IMG/VR virus record: IMGVR_UViG_3300027985_000942
Coordinates: 1 to 41,603 of that record
Length of the DNA stretch: 41,603 nt
Source: a virus
Strand: one strand, 5' to 3'
Positions 21,993 through 29,798 of this stretch are shown one piece after another. Numbering within the stretch: the first letter of the stretch is position 1; each line of letters opens with the position of its first letter. The notes beneath the pieces were generated by a model. That model had not been told where the DNA came from. It ran no database searches and was given only the letters and a program-made list of their open reading frames with translations. Both the position numbers and the translations under genes were made by a program.

Positions 21993-22355
21993 TTAATTTT
22001 CCCCCTCGGTCATCACCTCTTGGGTTTCCAATAAATAATTTCTTATTTCTGCAACTAAAGGCTCTAATTCAAGAGCTTTTGAACTTGCAAGAGATGAACC
22101 GTTGGTAATAACTTCTTCGTTGTCTAATTCTAGGTTTTTAATAGCACCAACAAAGTTTTTTAATGCATAGGTATCATCGTAATTTAGCATTACGTTTGAA
22201 CCGTCATCAAACTTAAACTTTTTTATTTTGTTGATATCCTGCAATCCTGGAAACCCTTTAATATTAACAATAATTTGTTCATTTTCCGGTAAATCTTTAT
22301 TTCCATTAAACTCTGGAATAAAAACATTTTCCCTCTTAAGTGTTCTAATTTTCAT
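21993..22355 (-). CDS. Tail assembly chaperone gpG-like protein with frameshift site
   Basis: 120 residues from ATG 22355 behind AGGAG. Between tail tube and tape measure, it has the position and size of lambda gpG. The last codons are GAG GGG GAA AAT TAA; slipping back one base in the G5A4 run gives GGG GGA AAA TTA and joins the T frame before the stop. The slip site is not the canonical X-XXY-YYZ of lambda (GGGAAAG), so P-site slippage on the G run is inferred. Confidence 0.8.
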   Translation of the reverse strand: MKIRTLKRENVFIPEFNGNKDLPENEQIIVNIKGFPGLQDINKIKKFKFDDGSNVMLNYDDTYALKNFVGAIKNLELDNEEVITNGSSLASSKALELEPLVAEIRNYLLETQEVMTEGEN

Positions 22356-22380
22356 AATTTTCTCCTATCTTTCTAAAATG

Positions 22381-22989
22381 CTAAAATACTGTTTCTGTGG
22401 CGTTAGTGGTTCTAATGTATGCAGTAGCTCCACCTTCTCCTTTTGTCCACGCAAAATCGAAATTCTGTACACCTTTTAATGGATTGTCTAAAGTGTTAGA
22501 TGTTAATATCGCTGGTACAATAAGCCATACTTGTTTTCTTCCTGTAGCTGTTGAATCACTGTTTTTAAGAATGAATAACAATACATCGCTGTCATCTTTA
22601 CCGGTAATTGTATAAACACCTTCTCCGTCATCTTCAACAACTGTAAAAAACCTGTTAAGGTAATCTTTTTGGGTTATTACTAATGAGTCATCTGTTTCAT
22701 TAAACTTTATGAATCCACCTGCTGATCCAGATATTGTTGTAAATCCATCAGTAATCATTTGATTATAGCCATCTGAACAATCATCTGTTGTATCTATGGT
22801 TCCTGTTTCTGCTGAAAATGAAGCGTCAACTTTGCAAACTTTTGTTAAAGTTATTAGCTGTACATCATCACCAACTGCGGGTGTAATTTGGTTCGCTAGG
22901 TCTGGACTTTTAAAAACATATCCAGCGTCAACTGGCAATGTTGAGGTTCCTGCTGTTTTAACTACATAAAACCATGAGTTAACGGCCAA
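22381..22989 (-). CDS. Major tail tube protein (gpV-like); 5' end probably disrupted
   Basis: At least 202 residues from TTG 22989. The acidic, Thr/Gly/Asp-rich beta composition, the G-T-I-D-T-T-D-D-C pattern and the position between tail terminator and G/GT point to the tube subunit. The same frame reads back as plausible protein (V-G-K-Q-A-V-L-F-N-A-T-K-G) to about 23065 with no start codon, while a perfect AAGGAGG (23078-23084) with ATG 23068 sits in the wrong frame and stops after five codons. One inserted base near 23050-23068 would restore a full-length gene. Confidence 0.75.
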   Translation of the reverse strand: MAVNSWFYVVKTAGTSTLPVDAGYVFKSPDLANQITPAVGDDVQLITLTKVCKVDASFSAETGTIDTTDDCSDGYNQMITDGFTTISGSAGGFIKFNETDDSLVITQKDYLNRFFTVVEDDGEGVYTITGKDDSDVLLFILKNSDSTATGRKQVWLIVPAILTSNTLDNPLKGVQNFDFAWTKGEGGATAYIRTTNATETVF

Positions 22990-23054
22990 TGGTGTAGTTC
23001 CATCCCCTGTGATTGTTGCTCCTTTAGTTGCATTAAATAAAACGGCTTGTTTAC

Positions 23055-23165
23055 CTACTCTTGTACATTTTTGTTTACCTCCTTGATAGGCTTTTCTTTT
23101 TCTTTTTTCTCTGGTAAAGGATTATACCGTTTACCACATTTTTTTACTGTAACTTGCTTTGGCAT
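23055..23165 (-). CDS. Tiny basic protein (36 aa)
   Basis: ATG 23165 follows GAGGAG at 5 bases and lies 2 bases after the terminator-gene stop. The 36-residue product is Lys/Glu-rich (M-P-K-Q-V-T-V-K-K-C-G-K-R-Y) and its end overlaps the tail tube ribosome site. Real translation is likely from the strong site. If a sequencing indel lies here it could instead be fused to the tube gene. Confidence 0.5.
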   Translation of the reverse strand: MPKQVTVKKCGKRYNPLPEKKEKEKPIKEVNKNVQE

Positions 23166-23167
23166 TT

Positions 23168-23575
23168 TTACTCCTCGCAGTCATCTAATTCTGTTGAAAA
23201 TATTATACTAAAAAAAACATAGCTTGTCATCTGTCTGTCCGCTGGCATGAAATCAGCTATTATTGAATCCCTGTTAGTAAATCCAATAGATTCAGGCTTT
23301 ATGTTGCTTTTAATATACTTGTTAATAACATCAAAGTATTCTGGAGATTTATCAATACCGTATAATTGAGCCTTTACAATAAAAGCCCTTTCCAATCGGT
23401 CTGTTGAATCCTTGCTATAATCTGCATATACGCATAGCTCTATGGAGTTAGATTTTAATTCTCTACCTGAATTGTAAGATTCGAAATTACTTAATCCCGC
23501 TGTTGTTAATAAAGCCGGCAATCCGGTAGAAAACGATGTAACTATTGTGTTTATTTGATCTTCAATGTCCATCAT
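23168..23575 (-). CDS. Tail terminator, gpU-like
   Basis: 135 residues: M-M-D-I-E-D-Q-I-N start, a G-L-P-A-L-L segment, a central S-I-E-L-C-V-Y-A-D-Y strand, and a repeated strand/helix pattern ending in acidic D-D-C-E-E. Size and position (after the gpZ-like gene, before the tube) match gpU-type proteins that cap the tail tube and join it to the head. Four-base overlap with the preceding gene. Confidence 0.6.
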   Translation of the reverse strand: MMDIEDQINTIVTSFSTGLPALLTTAGLSNFESYNSGRELKSNSIELCVYADYSKDSTDRLERAFIVKAQLYGIDKSPEYFDVINKYIKSNIKPESIGFTNRDSIIADFMPADRQMTSYVFFSIIFSTELDDCEE

Positions 23576-23997
23576 AATTTATCTAAATCCTTTTGCATTT
23601 TCCTGTCGTATTCAGTCGCATAGCTTGCCATATTACTCATAATGTCCTGTTTTAATTTACCGGTAATAATATATTTCCCAGCCTCTCGGCTTCCATCTCT
23701 TAAACCTCGCCCTTTTTCAAACAGGTTAACAGGATAGGAATAAATCTTAGTTTCAGTTCGAGATTTATTAACATCGCTCGCCAATAACCTACGTCCAACA
23801 CTATCTTTATCATCGCCCCATTTTCCATTCGTAAAAAGGTTTAGTTCTTGTCCAGATAGATACTTTTCTTTTAAAATTGTTCTTGCTCTTGATCCAACCA
23901 TTCCCAGAAATCCACCGGACAACTGGGGTATAGTTTTTTCAATTGCTCTGATAAAATCGGTTAATTCATACTTGATTTGAACACTTAGTTCATCCAT
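23572..23997 (-). CDS. Tail completion / minor tail protein, gpZ-like
   Basis: 141 residues with R-T-I-L-K-E-K-Y, W-G-D-D-K-D-S-V-G-R-R-L, and a C-terminal G-K-L-K-Q-D-I-M motif, the style of HK97-gp10/gpZ tail completion proteins. Genes on both sides overlap it by 4 and 13 bases. Assignment from size, order and this motif style. Confidence 0.6.
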   Translation of the reverse strand: MDELSVQIKYELTDFIRAIEKTIPQLSGGFLGMVGSRARTILKEKYLSGQELNLFTNGKWGDDKDSVGRRLLASDVNKSRTETKIYSYPVNLFEKGRGLRDGSREAGKYIITGKLKQDIMSNMASYATEYDRKMQKDLDKL

Positions 23998-24302
23998 AGT
24001 AAGCCTTGCCCCATTTCATCAATATCGTAAAAAGAAAAAGTATAGGTATCAATACCGTTTTCCCTGACTATTTTTGTTGATCTTTCAGTAAGTCCTGATG
24101 GCCTTTTAGCAACCATGATTCTAGCATGTATATTTTTTTCTGTTACATGTCCGGAATCTTCTGATTCATTAACCGCAGACTTATCAAAAATCCCTTTAAA
24201 TGTTGATCCACTGCCAACTATAGTAAATGTTTCACTGGATGGGCTGTTTTCTACTGCCTGTTCCCTGTGATATTCTAAAATTGACAGTGTATCTAAACTC
24301 AT
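23985..24302 (-). CDS. Head-tail joining protein, gpFII-like
   Basis: 105 residues between the capsid region and gpZ-like gene, where lambda has FII. N-terminal acidic helix, then beta-rich G-S-G-S-T-F-K-G-I-F-D with D-T-Y-T-F-S-F-Y-D-I-D. Starts in an ATGA overlap with the small Cys protein. Function by position and size. Confidence 0.6.
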   Translation of the reverse strand: MSLDTLSILEYHREQAVENSPSSETFTIVGSGSTFKGIFDKSAVNESEDSGHVTEKNIHARIMVAKRPSGLTERSTKIVRENGIDTYTFSFYDIDEMGQGLLWMN

Positions 24303-24454
24303 TTTTTAGGACTTCCTTTTTTACAATCAGCATGGTCTTTGCAAGTTCTACATTCTTTAGTTACCTTTCCCCATGGGTAACTTTTAAAGCAGTCTTTAAA
24401 GCCCTCCAGCTTTTTTACAACTGGAGCTTGCTTTTTTACTTCTGGCTTATCCAT
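24299..24454 (-). CDS. Small cysteine-rich protein after the capsid gene (51 aa)
   Basis: A 51-residue frame from ATG 24454, sharing one base with the capsid stop (TAATG), to TGA 24299 in an ATGA overlap. Basic N-terminus, then F-K-D-C, E-C-R-T-C-K and A-D-C-K-K: four cysteines that could bind one zinc. It occupies the place of lambda FI between capsid and FII genes but has no visible similarity to it. Confidence 0.65.
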   Translation of the reverse strand: MDKPEVKKQAPVVKKLEGFKDCFKSYPWGKVTKECRTCKDHADCKKGSPKK

Positions 24455-25521
24455 TAAGCAAATGTACCTGTACTTTTTACAGTGTGGTCAATGTTGCCAT
24501 ATACGAACATATGTCTTGTTTGACTTCTTACCCAAATTGTTACAGGGTCTTTATCTGTGTAAGAATCTACAACCATATCGCCCACTCTTCTTACTGCTCT
24601 ACCCATATCGTCAAGAGCGTTTACACCTCTGTTAATTCTATAGGTTTTGTCATTTAAAGAAAATGCAAGGGCTTCTGTTGCTGGAACAAATGGGGCTGGG
24701 GTAGCTCCCTCATATGCAACATATGAAGTTGCTGGAGTATAATCAAGAATCCAAAATGGGGCTGTTGCTCCAATTGGCTTGTATTGAGCTATCACGTATA
24801 AACCGTCAACTTCGCCAAATTGTCTAGCAAATCTTTCCTGTAATAGGATATCATTGCTTCCGTTGGCTTTCATTACTTCTAATACACCTGAATCGCTTCC
24901 AAATTGAGCTAACCAATCTGAACCCATGATTATAGCTCTGTTTGTTTTTGGAGTACCGCTTGCGTCCATTTTTTGGGAGATATCAAGTAACGCTTCGTTG
25001 AATGTTGCTCCTACTGCCGTAAAGTCATAGGTTATTGAGTTTCCACCTGCTCGACCATGGTCGTAACCTAAACCTAAATCAACACCATCATCACCAAACG
25101 CAGGGAAAACACCAGTAGATAAAACAGTAATTGCCTGTTTACATCTTGTCATGTAGTTCCCTTCCAAGTGGTCGCCCATAATTTGGTCAATGTTTTTGGC
25201 TAATGCCATTTTCTGCCCTTGTGTAGGTTCCATTCCAACTGCTATTGCGTCCTGTAACTCTTCGTTGATAGGAGTTTTTTCGCTTGCAATTGGAACCTCA
25301 ATTAGCTCTGTGGTTCCAGGTTGGAACCTTCTAACTATTGAACCGTTGTTAAGGTTTCTATAGGACAATCCAAATGGACTAGAAATGTATCTATCCATTC
25401 TAAAACCTGCGGACAAATCATTATCCTGTGTATTAAAAATTAACTGGTCAATTGTTTTGCCTGTTAATTTTCTTTCTTCGTATGCTCTCGATACTGTTCG
25501 TGTAATTAAGTCTTTACCCAT
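24454..25521 (-). CDS. Major capsid protein, gpE-like
   Basis: 355 residues from ATG 25521; AGAGG precedes it and the frame upstream overlaps the decoration gene without reason. The lambda gpE pattern is visible: R-T-V-S-R-A-Y-E-E-R-K, P-F-G-L-S-Y-R near 40, N-R-A-I-I-M-G-S-D-W in the middle, and the C-terminal T-Y-R-I-N-R-G-V-N-A-L-D segment. It assembles the procapsid around the scaffold. Preceded by decoration and protease/scaffold genes in lambda order. Confidence 0.88.
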   Translation of the reverse strand: MGKDLITRTVSRAYEERKLTGKTIDQLIFNTQDNDLSAGFRMDRYISSPFGLSYRNLNNGSIVRRFQPGTTELIEVPIASEKTPINEELQDAIAVGMEPTQGQKMALAKNIDQIMGDHLEGNYMTRCKQAITVLSTGVFPAFGDDGVDLGLGYDHGRAGGNSITYDFTAVGATFNEALLDISQKMDASGTPKTNRAIIMGSDWLAQFGSDSGVLEVMKANGSNDILLQERFARQFGEVDGLYVIAQYKPIGATAPFWILDYTPATSYVAYEGATPAPFVPATEALAFSLNDKTYRINRGVNALDDMGRAVRRVGDMVVDSYTDKDPVTIWVRSQTRHMFVYGNIDHTVKSTGTFA

Positions 25522-25522
25522 T

Positions 25523-25855
25523 TTAAACCTCTTTAATATAGAATCCAGAAGCTCTATAATCTGCAATTAAAGCATCTGTCAATACTAGCCTAACGTTTGC
25601 ATCCGTTACTAGTGCAGAATGGGCAACTTCCCCAGCTACTACTATATTATCTTCACCTTGTGCGGATAATACTCTTCCATCTGTTCCATTGTAAATACCT
25701 GCTAATGCACCTGTGCTTAATGCAGAAAATACCCCATCGGTTTCTTCTAAAAGCATTCCTACGTAGTAGGTATCTGCTGATAGGATACATTGTCTAGTAG
25801 AAAAGAAATTACCTGCTTGTAATGACTTTCCAGTAAATAAGCTTTCTTTAGCCAT
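25523..25855 (-). CDS. Head decoration protein, gpD-like
   Basis: 110 residues, starting in TAATG overlap with the protease gene behind AAGGAG. Matches the gpD fold pattern: a flexible N-terminus, then beta domain with G-A-L-A-G-I-Y-N-G-T-D-G-R and V-V-A-G-E-V-A-H-S-A-L-V. Such trimers stabilise the expanded capsid. Position between protease and capsid genes is as in lambda. Confidence 0.85.
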   Translation of the reverse strand: MAKESLFTGKSLQAGNFFSTRQCILSADTYYVGMLLEETDGVFSALSTGALAGIYNGTDGRVLSAQGEDNIVVAGEVAHSALVTDANVRLVLTDALIADYRASGFYIKEV

Positions 25856-26220
25856 TATTTATTCTCCTTTTTTCCATAAAAACTGTCAAGAAAATCATCA
25901 TATGAATCTTTTCCGTCTTTGTTGACTTCTGCACTTTTTGGGGTCTGTTCAACATTAGTTAAATTACCCAAGTTATCAGATGGCGTTTTTACAATTTTTT
26001 CATCTCTGTTTTTTATTTCAGCAATTGCAAAATCACCAGCAGACATCCCCTCTGCATAGGCTTTCTTTAAACTATCAGATACGGTTTTACCACCTATTGA
26101 TAATAGCTTGCTCCCTCTGTCCCTCTCTGCCGTTATGGCTTCGTCAACTCTAGCCTTTACGATATCATCGTGTTGCTTTTGAGCTTCGGGATTGTCTTTT
26201 AATAAGTCTGCTAAATCCAT
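25855..26220 (-). CDS. Internal scaffold protein, Nu3-like (nested in the protease gene)
   Basis: Within the protease frame, ATG 26220 follows GGAGG (26226-26230) at 5 bases. The resulting 121-residue product starts M-D-L-A-D-L-L-K-D and is charged and helical (D-E-A-I-T-A-E-R-D-R), ending in an acidic/basic tail with F-Y-G-K-K. This is exactly the lambda arrangement, in which Nu3 is made from an internal start of gene C. The internal site is stronger than most gene-start sites here. Confidence 0.7.
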   Translation of the reverse strand: MDLADLLKDNPEAQKQHDDIVKARVDEAITAERDRGSKLLSIGGKTVSDSLKKAYAEGMSAGDFAIAEIKNRDEKIVKTPSDNLGNLTNVEQTPKSAEVNKDGKDSYDDFLDSFYGKKENK

Positions 26221-27129
26221 TTTAGCCTCCATTTTAATATTTTTATCCCCATAAAAAGAGGGACTTTCTAAACTTATTGAATCTGTTAAATATTCGTATA
26301 ATTCAGATTCTATCATTTCTTTATCAATTAATCCATTTTCTAGTGATTCGCTAGATATAAAAACTCTACCTTTAAACGATTCTATTTTTTCTTTGCTTAA
26401 TTTATTACTTCTTTTTTCCAAAATGGAATCAACAAATACATTAAAGATATCATTTAATTCCTTAGATAAAACTTGCTGGCCTTCATCTGTCATTAAATCA
26501 GGCCTTTTGTCTTTAGATGAATCATTAGTCAAAACTATTCTTTTTATTCCATATTCTTCATCTTGTTTTGATCTATCTATTATTTCAACCGCTACACCTA
26601 TAGAGCCATAAAATCCTGTTTTTGACAATGAAATTATTTCATCTGTCGCACTTGCGAGCCAATAACAAGCAGAGGCCGACATATTTTTAACGGCTGTACT
26701 TGTAGGCTTTTTCGCATTTTTTATCACTTGGAAAGTTTCTTCACATCCAGATACTACCCCACCACCAGAATCAGAAATATAGAGTATTTTTTTAACCTCT
26801 GGGTCTTTATCCGCTTGTTTAGTAGCTTCTTTGATATAAGAATAGGTAGTTAATGTTTCACCAAAAAAAGCACTGCAAAAATCTACTTTTTGAACTAACA
26901 TTCCAGCTATATAAATAGTTGCTATTCCATTTTGCACACTATATAATTTGCCTTCGTTGTTTTCTAGCTCTGTACTTATATCATAAACTTTGCATTCTTT
27001 CATAATTCCTGCTTTTGCTTCTGATATAGATTTTTCATCCATTTTTGCACGTGATTTAAGTATACTATCTTTAGTTTCTGCGTATTTTTTTACCAAATCT
27101 TCTTGCATAGCAAAAAACATTTTAACCAT
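25855..27129 (-). CDS. S49-family prohead protease, gpC-like, with fused scaffold
   Basis: 424 residues from ATG 27129 (GGGAG upstream; 8-base overlap with portal). The SppA/S49 core is clear: I-S-D-S-G-G-G-V near 135, catalytic-type M-S-A-S-A-C-Y-W-L-A near 170-180, and F-Y-G-S-I-G-V near 195. The region after about residue 300 is the scaffold domain also made separately. The protease matures the head and degrades scaffold. Confidence 0.88.
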   Translation of the reverse strand: MVKMFFAMQEDLVKKYAETKDSILKSRAKMDEKSISEAKAGIMKECKVYDISTELENNEGKLYSVQNGIATIYIAGMLVQKVDFCSAFFGETLTTYSYIKEATKQADKDPEVKKILYISDSGGGVVSGCEETFQVIKNAKKPTSTAVKNMSASACYWLASATDEIISLSKTGFYGSIGVAVEIIDRSKQDEEYGIKRIVLTNDSSKDKRPDLMTDEGQQVLSKELNDIFNVFVDSILEKRSNKLSKEKIESFKGRVFISSESLENGLIDKEMIESELYEYLTDSISLESPSFYGDKNIKMEAKMDLADLLKDNPEAQKQHDDIVKARVDEAITAERDRGSKLLSIGGKTVSDSLKKAYAEGMSAGDFAIAEIKNRDEKIVKTPSDNLGNLTNVEQTPKSAEVNKDGKDSYDDFLDSFYGKKENK

Positions 27130-28549
27130 TATTACTCTCCCTATTAAAAACCTGTTCCGCCTCATATTCTAACGGAACACTAGTATATGCCCTTTGCTCC
27201 TGTTCCCATTCAGGGAAAAAATTATCCCATTCATTGCCGTATTTTGCAGATACATCCGATCGCAATTGAAAACCTTCTTTCACTGCTTCCGCTTCCGCTT
27301 TTACTTCTACTAAAGGGTTAATATGTCCAGGTACTGGAGCCAAATACATTCCTTGTAAATATGCTTGTTGAATCATTTCTCCACCTTGAAAAAACCCTGG
27401 AGCTGAAATATATCCTTGCTGTATTGCGTCTTTTGCTATTTCAAGAATAACAGGGTTCATAACTGTTCTTTGAAATGTAGCCCTTTTCTTTTTATAGCTC
27501 TTAACGAAATCGTTTAACGCTCCCTTATGAGCCGTAAAACTGCTTTCGTATCTTGATAATATCACTTCCGGAGGTGTACCTGTGGCCATAGCAACATAAT
27601 TTAAACCCCATTTCTTGAATGGATCGTAATTGTTTCCCGGGGCTTTCATATCAAGAAATTCCATATTTTCAGTATTTTTAAGATTAACTACGTTTCCGGC
27701 TCCTAATCTTGTTACTGCTGTTTTAACTGCCCCTAGTGCATTGCTAATAGGGTTTTTGTTAGCTTTATTCCTATTAGCCAATCCTTCGGCCTGTCTGTTA
27801 AAATTAGTCCCATCTGTTTTTGTTATGGCCATAATTGTGGCTTCCATAACTGCCCTGTGAGTCATTGCGTCCGTAAATGTATCATCATTTCGTGCAATGT
27901 TAATAATACTGTATGCTAAAGGATAACCTCTCAATTGCCTTGGCAATTCTTTGATGTAAAATTGTAAAAGGTTTCTATCTCCATTTGCGTCAAGAAAACT
28001 AATCTCTGTACCATCGGTTTTAATTATACCTTGCCTTCTATACCAACCGTCATGCTTAATTCCTAATGTGTAGTTTTCGTCTTTATATTCCCAATCTATT
28101 TGGCTATTTGGGGCTTCAATTAGGTCTGCAAGTAATCCATTTTCCCGAAGAAAAAACAGTGGAGAATCTCCAGCGTATAATGCACCCCTAAATAATACAG
28201 ATTGCTTTTCATAGAAATTAAATTTTTGCTGATAGTAATGCACTATTTTCTGAAATTCTTTGCCCCAATCTCTCGCATAATCTTTAGTTAATCCTAATGT
28301 TGACCAATCAGGCTGGCTCCTAAAGACTAATCCATCACCAATTCCATATTCAACTTGTTTATTTATTGCTGACTTTACGGCTCCGTATGTATGATATAAA
28401 GTTGTTGACCTTTGAGATAATAAACCATAGCTAGAGTCAAGAATTTTATTAGCGTCTGACTCGAACAATAGCATATTGTCAAGATCGCCCATTTGTTTTG
28501 AACCATCGTAACTTTGGCCTGTTGATATACCGTTAAACACTCTTATCAT
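27122..28549 (-). CDS. Portal protein, gpB-like (lambda family)
   Basis: 475 residues with lambda-portal features: Y-H-T-Y-G-A-V-K-S-A-I-N near 50, a core with R-Q-L-R-G-Y-P-L-A-Y, the P-P-E-V-I-L-S-R-Y-E-S-S-F motif near 325-340, and W-D-N-F-F-P-E-W-E near the end. It forms the dodecameric DNA gate at one vertex. Follows gpW-like gene and overlaps the protease gene, as in lambda. Confidence 0.9.
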   Translation of the reverse strand: MIRVFNGISTGQSYDGSKQMGDLDNMLLFESDANKILDSSYGLLSQRSTTLYHTYGAVKSAINKQVEYGIGDGLVFRSQPDWSTLGLTKDYARDWGKEFQKIVHYYQQKFNFYEKQSVLFRGALYAGDSPLFFLRENGLLADLIEAPNSQIDWEYKDENYTLGIKHDGWYRRQGIIKTDGTEISFLDANGDRNLLQFYIKELPRQLRGYPLAYSIINIARNDDTFTDAMTHRAVMEATIMAITKTDGTNFNRQAEGLANRNKANKNPISNALGAVKTAVTRLGAGNVVNLKNTENMEFLDMKAPGNNYDPFKKWGLNYVAMATGTPPEVILSRYESSFTAHKGALNDFVKSYKKKRATFQRTVMNPVILEIAKDAIQQGYISAPGFFQGGEMIQQAYLQGMYLAPVPGHINPLVEVKAEAEAVKEGFQLRSDVSAKYGNEWDNFFPEWEQEQRAYTSVPLEYEAEQVFNRESNNG

Positions 28550-28550
28550 G

Positions 28551-28769
28551 TTAAAATCCTAACACTGAGCCAATCCCATAATCAGAATATAATTCTTCAT
28601 ATTCTCTCTGTAGCTCTTTTCTGTAATTTCTCAATGAGTCTAGTTCAGTAAACTCAAAAATTCTTCTACTCGCTCCGGTTCCTATTTCATACCTTTTACC
28701 TGTTTTAAGGACATTTGATATTGCAGTAGAAACTAGTTGTATTTCTGCTAAAAGCTCTGATTCTGTCAT
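28551..28769 (-). CDS. Head-tail joining protein, gpW-like
   Basis: 72 residues. Strong resemblance in pattern to lambda gpW: an N-terminal helix (E-S-E-L-L-A-E-I-Q), L-K-T-G-K-R-Y-E-I-G beta hairpin, F-E-F-T-E-L-D-S-L-R-N-Y-R-K-E-L and a flexible tail. AGAGGTG precedes the ATG. gpW seals packaged DNA and prepares the head for tail attachment. Immediately precedes portal, the lambda order. Confidence 0.88.
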   Translation of the reverse strand: MTESELLAEIQLVSTAISNVLKTGKRYEIGTGASRRIFEFTELDSLRNYRKELQREYEELYSDYGIGSVLGF

Positions 28770-28879
28770 TAGCTTTCACCTCTTAGTTTTCTGAACCTTT
28801 CATCTGTTACTAAAAGTATGTGAAAAGTGCCCCACGCACTTATGTCGTTAGCTGAAACATTTACTGATTTAATGGCCAA
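28769..28879 (-). CDS. Possible short protein before gpW (36 aa)
   Basis: A frame from TTG 28879 to TAA 28769, sharing one base with the gpW start (TAATG). The product reads like protein (V-N-V-S-A-N-D-I-S-A-W-G-T, V-T-D-E-R-F-R-K-L-R-G) but has no ribosome site and only a TTG. It fills an otherwise empty gap. It may be the remnant end of a frame-shifted gene. Confidence 0.35.
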   Translation of the reverse strand: MAIKSVNVSANDISAWGTFHILLVTDERFRKLRGES

Positions 28880-29685
28880 ATTTTTGGTGGAATAATATCT
28901 GGAAAAGGCCTTAAATCCAAATAGTTATTCATTCCTTGAGTCTGTACTCCAAAGTCTTTTTTTTCCACAAAATTTTTTCCAAGCCTTCTTGATACATAAA
29001 CAAAATCACACTCATTGCTTGTTACCGCTTTAGTTACACCGGCTTCACCTCTCCATAAAAAACCCCAATAGCCACTAGGAATAGTATACATAAGTTGTTT
29101 TGTTTGGTTTGAACCATTTACAATCACAGCCAATATTTTATTATGTGTTTGCGGAACTCCTGCGATTACTGTATCGTTGTAATAGGCATAAACAGTTCCT
29201 TGTGTGCTGTTTCCAAAATCAGATTTATTTTCCAATCTAAAACATCTTACAACTGGGTTTCCAGACGGTGTTACAACTGCTTTTTTTGTTTGTCCTTCTA
29301 GGGTTACCTCAAAAGTTTCTGGATTCCAATTGCCTTCGGAATCTATAGTTAAAACGGAAATTTCTATTATTTGATTGTCTGCATTATTTGACGATGAAAT
29401 ATAAAGTGCTTCCCCTGAATCGTTACCCCATGCATAATCCCCACCTAAAGACCATAAATACTCTGGAGTCGTAGTTGTATCAATATCTGGGTTACTTCCA
29501 AATTTATCAACAATATCCATTCCTTCTTCCATACCTAAGGCAACCCTTAATTCAAAAGGTAATGCTGTTCCTGAAAAACCTCCTACTGTTGCAACAAGTA
29601 AAGCCCTTTGCTGTTTTCCTTTTTCATCCTCAGTGGTACAATCAGTGTTATTATTTTCTAAGTAGTTTATATCGCCTTTTGCCAT
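28861..29685 (-). CDS. Putative virion protein of unknown role (274 aa)
   Basis: 274 residues starting M-A-K-G-D-I-N-Y. Beta-sandwich-like: alternating strands, Asn/Ser/Gly loops (I-S-S-S-N-N-A-D-N-Q), no catalytic motif and no signal peptide. It lies between the antirepressor cassette and gpW, has its own possible promoter (TTGACA at 29715-29720), and is inside the structural operon, so a head decoration or capsid fibre protein is the likely role. Function by context only. Confidence 0.6.
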   Translation of the reverse strand: MAKGDINYLENNNTDCTTEDEKGKQQRALLVATVGGFSGTALPFELRVALGMEEGMDIVDKFGSNPDIDTTTTPEYLWSLGGDYAWGNDSGEALYISSSNNADNQIIEISVLTIDSEGNWNPETFEVTLEGQTKKAVVTPSGNPVVRCFRLENKSDFGNSTQGTVYAYYNDTVIAGVPQTHNKILAVIVNGSNQTKQLMYTIPSGYWGFLWRGEAGVTKAVTSNECDFVYVSRRLGKNFVEKKDFGVQTQGMNNYLDLRPFPDIIPPKIWPLNQ

Positions 29686-29691
29686 AAATTC

Positions 29692-29720
29692 ACTTTATAT
29701 TTTTATTTTGTTTTTGTCAA
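29692..29720 (-). promoter_or_regulatory. Candidate promoter for the head/tail operon
   Basis: Perfect minus-strand -35 TTGACA (29720-29715), then an A-rich spacer and either TATAAA with a 15-bp or TAAAGT with a 17-bp spacer. Begins the same as the antirepressor promoter (TTGACAAAAA), which suggests duplication. It lies just downstream of the cassette terminator, restarting transcription of structural genes. Confidence 0.5.
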
Positions 29721-29730
29721 TATAAATAAA

Positions 29731-29750
29731 TGGGAGCTTAATAGCTCCCA
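29731..29750 (-). terminator. Intrinsic terminator of the antirepressor cassette
   Basis: TGGGAGC-TATTAA-GCTCCCA on the minus strand (29750-29731) followed by TTTATTTATATT. 7-bp stem, downstream of the Rha gene stop at 29799. Confidence 0.7.
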
Positions 29751-29798
29751 AAGGTGACAATAAATTAAATGATAACAGGAAAGGTTGACTTCATATTA

